Shown here in pieces: positions 5,895 to 7,186 of a DNA stretch of 7,186 nt. Both the position numbers and the translations under genes were made by a program. The notes beneath the pieces were generated by a model. The model was not told the origin of the DNA and made no database searches. It saw only the letters and a list, made by a program, of their open reading frames with translations. This stretch comes from JALZOC01 sp031361295 (GTDB taxonomy: Bacteria > Acidobacteriota > Vicinamibacteria > Vicinamibacterales > 2-12-FULL-66-21): contig JANMCN010000097.1 of assembly GCA_031361295.1 (NCBI GenBank), positions 1 through 7,186 on the forward strand. Direction: 5' to 3'. Position 1 is the stretch's first letter, and each line of letters starts with the position of its first letter.

Positions 5895-7186
5895 CTAGAA
5901 CTTCAGGATGTCGTCCCAGCCCTTTCGGTAGTCGCGCCTGATGAACTGGTCGGCTTCCGCTGCGCCCTTCGCTCGCATGGTCGTGTAATCCCACTCGAGC
6001 TTCCTGCCCGTGCGATACGCGACGTTGCCCAGGTGATTCGACTCGGTCGTCCACCCGGAGTACTGGAAATTCGAGCCCGGGACCGGCCCCACGCCCTTCG
6101 CATAGTTCACCCACTCCACCCAGTGCCCCGGGGAGCGCGGCAGCATTTCAGGCGGCGCCTGAAAGTCCTTGAACTTTTCTTCCGGCAGCAGCTTCCCGTT
6201 CCCGAGCAGCATGCCGTGGTCGCCGATGAACAGCTGGGAACGGCCACCCCACTCGGGTACCCAGCCGGGCGGTTTGCTGTCGCCCTGATGCCAGACGAGT
6301 TTGACGGGCGGCGCGCCCGACGGTGACGCGGGGAACTCGTAAGTGACCGTCATGGTCGCGGGCGCAAGCTCCTTGTGCGCCACGGGCCCGTTGGGCGACG
6401 TCGCTTCGATCGTCAGCGGCTGCTTGATGTCGAGGACCGTGTACGGCACGTCGTTGTCGTGGCTGCCGAGATCGCTCATCGTCCCGTTTCCGAAGTCCCA
6501 CCACCGGTACCAGCGCGGACCGGGGAAGTACGTCTCATGGTAGGGCCGCGCAGGAGCGGGCCCGAGCCAGAGGTCGAAGTGGTTCGACGGCGGGATGGGC
6601 ATCTCCTCCTTGAAGCGGTCCACGATCTGGATGCCGTTATAGAACCCGTGCGGCTTGTCGAACTTCTCGGCGGAGGCCGCATCCTGGAGCCCCCACGCGC
6701 GGTCCACCCAGACGTGCACTTCGCGCACCGGCCCGATGACGCCCGTCATCAGGATCTCCTTGATCGTGCGGCGCATGGGCGACGCGTGGCCCTGGTTGCC
6801 CATCTGCGTCGAGAGCTTCGGATACTTCGCCGCGGTCTCACGAATGAGGCGGGCTTCCGAGATGTTGTAGGTAAGGGGCTTCTCGCAATACACGTGCTTG
6901 CCGTGCGTCAGGGCCAGGTATGTCGCGAAGGCATGCGTATGCTCCGCGGTCGCCACGACCACGGCGTCGAAGGCGTCCGGACGGTCGAAGACACGCCGCA
7001 GGTCGTTGAACCGTTTCGCCCGAGGGTACTGCTGGGAGGCCGCGTCGATCGCTTCGTCGTTCACGTCGCAGAGCACGACGACGTTCTCGTCGGGGTGCGG
7101 GGCCGCCGGAGGACCGGCCGCGGCGCCGCGGCCACGGCCTGCGGGCTCGCCCGCGCCCCCCCGCCCGGCCGGCAGGGTGAGCTCGC
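5895..7186 (-). CDS. Gfo/Idh/MocA family oxidoreductase, N-terminus beyond the window
   Basis: About 430 codons are visible, ending at the TAG (5897-5895). The frame stays open to the window edge, so the start and most of the nucleotide-binding Gly motif are missing. The GTG at 7076 falls inside a beta-strand (VVVLCDVND) and is not a credible start. Visible landmarks are the second Rossmann strand ending in CDVND, VVVATAEHTHA, GKHVYCEKPLTYNISEARLI (EKP with the conserved Lys), TQMGNQGHAS, VREVHVWVDRAWG, FDLWLGPAPARPYHETYFPG, WWDFGNGTMSDLGSHDND (D-G-x-H-x-x-D, where the His usually helps catalysis) and a C-terminal NAYRTG-like dimer region ending in GWDDILKF. This pattern matches the secreted sugar-type oxidoreductases common in Acidobacteria and Planctomycetes. 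They bind NAD(P) and oxidise or epimerise sugars or polyols. The substrate is unknown. A Gly/Ala/Pro/Arg-rich segment interrupts the N-terminal fold near 7095-7165. Repeat copy 2 and the DUF3052 gene follow on the same strand. Confidence 0.92.
   Translation of the reverse strand, partial: ELTLPAGRGGAGEPAGRGRGAAAGPPAAPHPDENVVVLCDVNDEAIDAASQQYPRAKRFNDLRRVFDRPDAFDAVVVATAEHTHAFATYLALTHGKHVYCEKPLTYNISEARLIRETAAKYPKLSTQMGNQGHASPMRRTIKEILMTGVIGPVREVHVWVDRAWGLQDAASAEKFDKPHGFYNGIQIVDRFKEEMPIPPSNHFDLWLGPAPARPYHETYFPGPRWYRWWDFGNGTMSDLGSHDNDVPYTVLDIKQPLTIEATSPNGPVAHKELAPATMTVTYEFPASPSGAPPVKLVWHQGDSKPPGWVPEWGGRSQLFIGDHGMLLGNGKLLPEEKFKDFQAPPEMLPRSPGHWVEWVNYAKGVGPVPGSNFQYSGWTTESNHLGNVAYRTGRKLEWDYTTMRAKGAAEADQFIRRDYRKGWDDILKF

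Noticed and set aside
5788..5941. Short peptides encoded across repeat copy 2 (such as GLKPRPTY or VGRGFSPA)
   Set aside because: These are translations of the palindromic repeat itself and recur in spurious gene calls, so they are not counted as genes.
1..7186. CRISPR array, tRNA, rRNA, insertion sequence, toxin-antitoxin or phage defence genes
   Set aside because: No regularly spaced repeats, no cloverleaf-like sequence, no transposase, nuclease or toxin motif was seen on either strand.

Overview
The window is GC-rich throughout and carries single-copy metabolic genes on both strands. It has no rRNA, tRNA, CRISPR array, transposase or phage gene. The mix of a fused cytochrome c/PQQ dehydrogenase, a secreted Gfo/Idh/MocA-type oxidoreductase homologue, an ACS-family MFS carrier and a DUF3052 protein, with codons strongly biased to G/C at third positions, suggests a soil or sediment heterotroph of the Acidobacteriota (Vicinamibacteria-like). 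This placement is an inference from gene style, not from a marker gene.

Layout from left to right. Positions 1-464 (+) are the last 153 codons of a larger protein whose beta-rich tail resembles the C-terminal domain of membrane or glycosyltransferase-type proteins. A strong hairpin (561-599) separates it from a convergent gene (614-1495, -) for a secreted protein that appears to contain two dimeric alpha-beta-barrel (NIPSNAP/ABM-like) repeats. Next on the same strand is an MFS transporter of the anion:cation symporter family (1689-2972, -). It is divergent from a 78-residue membrane protein (3158-3394, +). A DUF3052 gene (5317-5766, -) and a PQQ-dependent dehydrogenase with an N-terminal cytochrome c domain (3426-5285, -) lie 31 bases apart and look like a two-gene operon. 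The right end (5895-7186, -) is a Gfo/Idh/MocA oxidoreductase truncated by the window edge.

Two copies of a 26-base GC-rich palindromic repeat, in opposite orientation, sit at 3395-3420 and 5818-5843 and bracket the DUF3052-PQQ pair exactly. They lie just past gene ends, so they may act as RNA hairpins or belong to a dispersed genomic repeat family.

Taken together, the region looks like periplasmic oxidation of alcohols or sugars (PQQ enzyme), uptake of organic acids or sugar acids (ACS transporter) and sugar-derivative oxidoreduction (Gfo/Idh/MocA). The genes do not form one obvious pathway. I found no convincing undescribed multi-gene system. The least explained elements are the paired inverted repeats, the tandem-barrel secreted protein, the 78-residue membrane protein and the low-complexity insertion in the Gfo/Idh/MocA protein. 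All four intergenic stretches are shorter than 200 bases.
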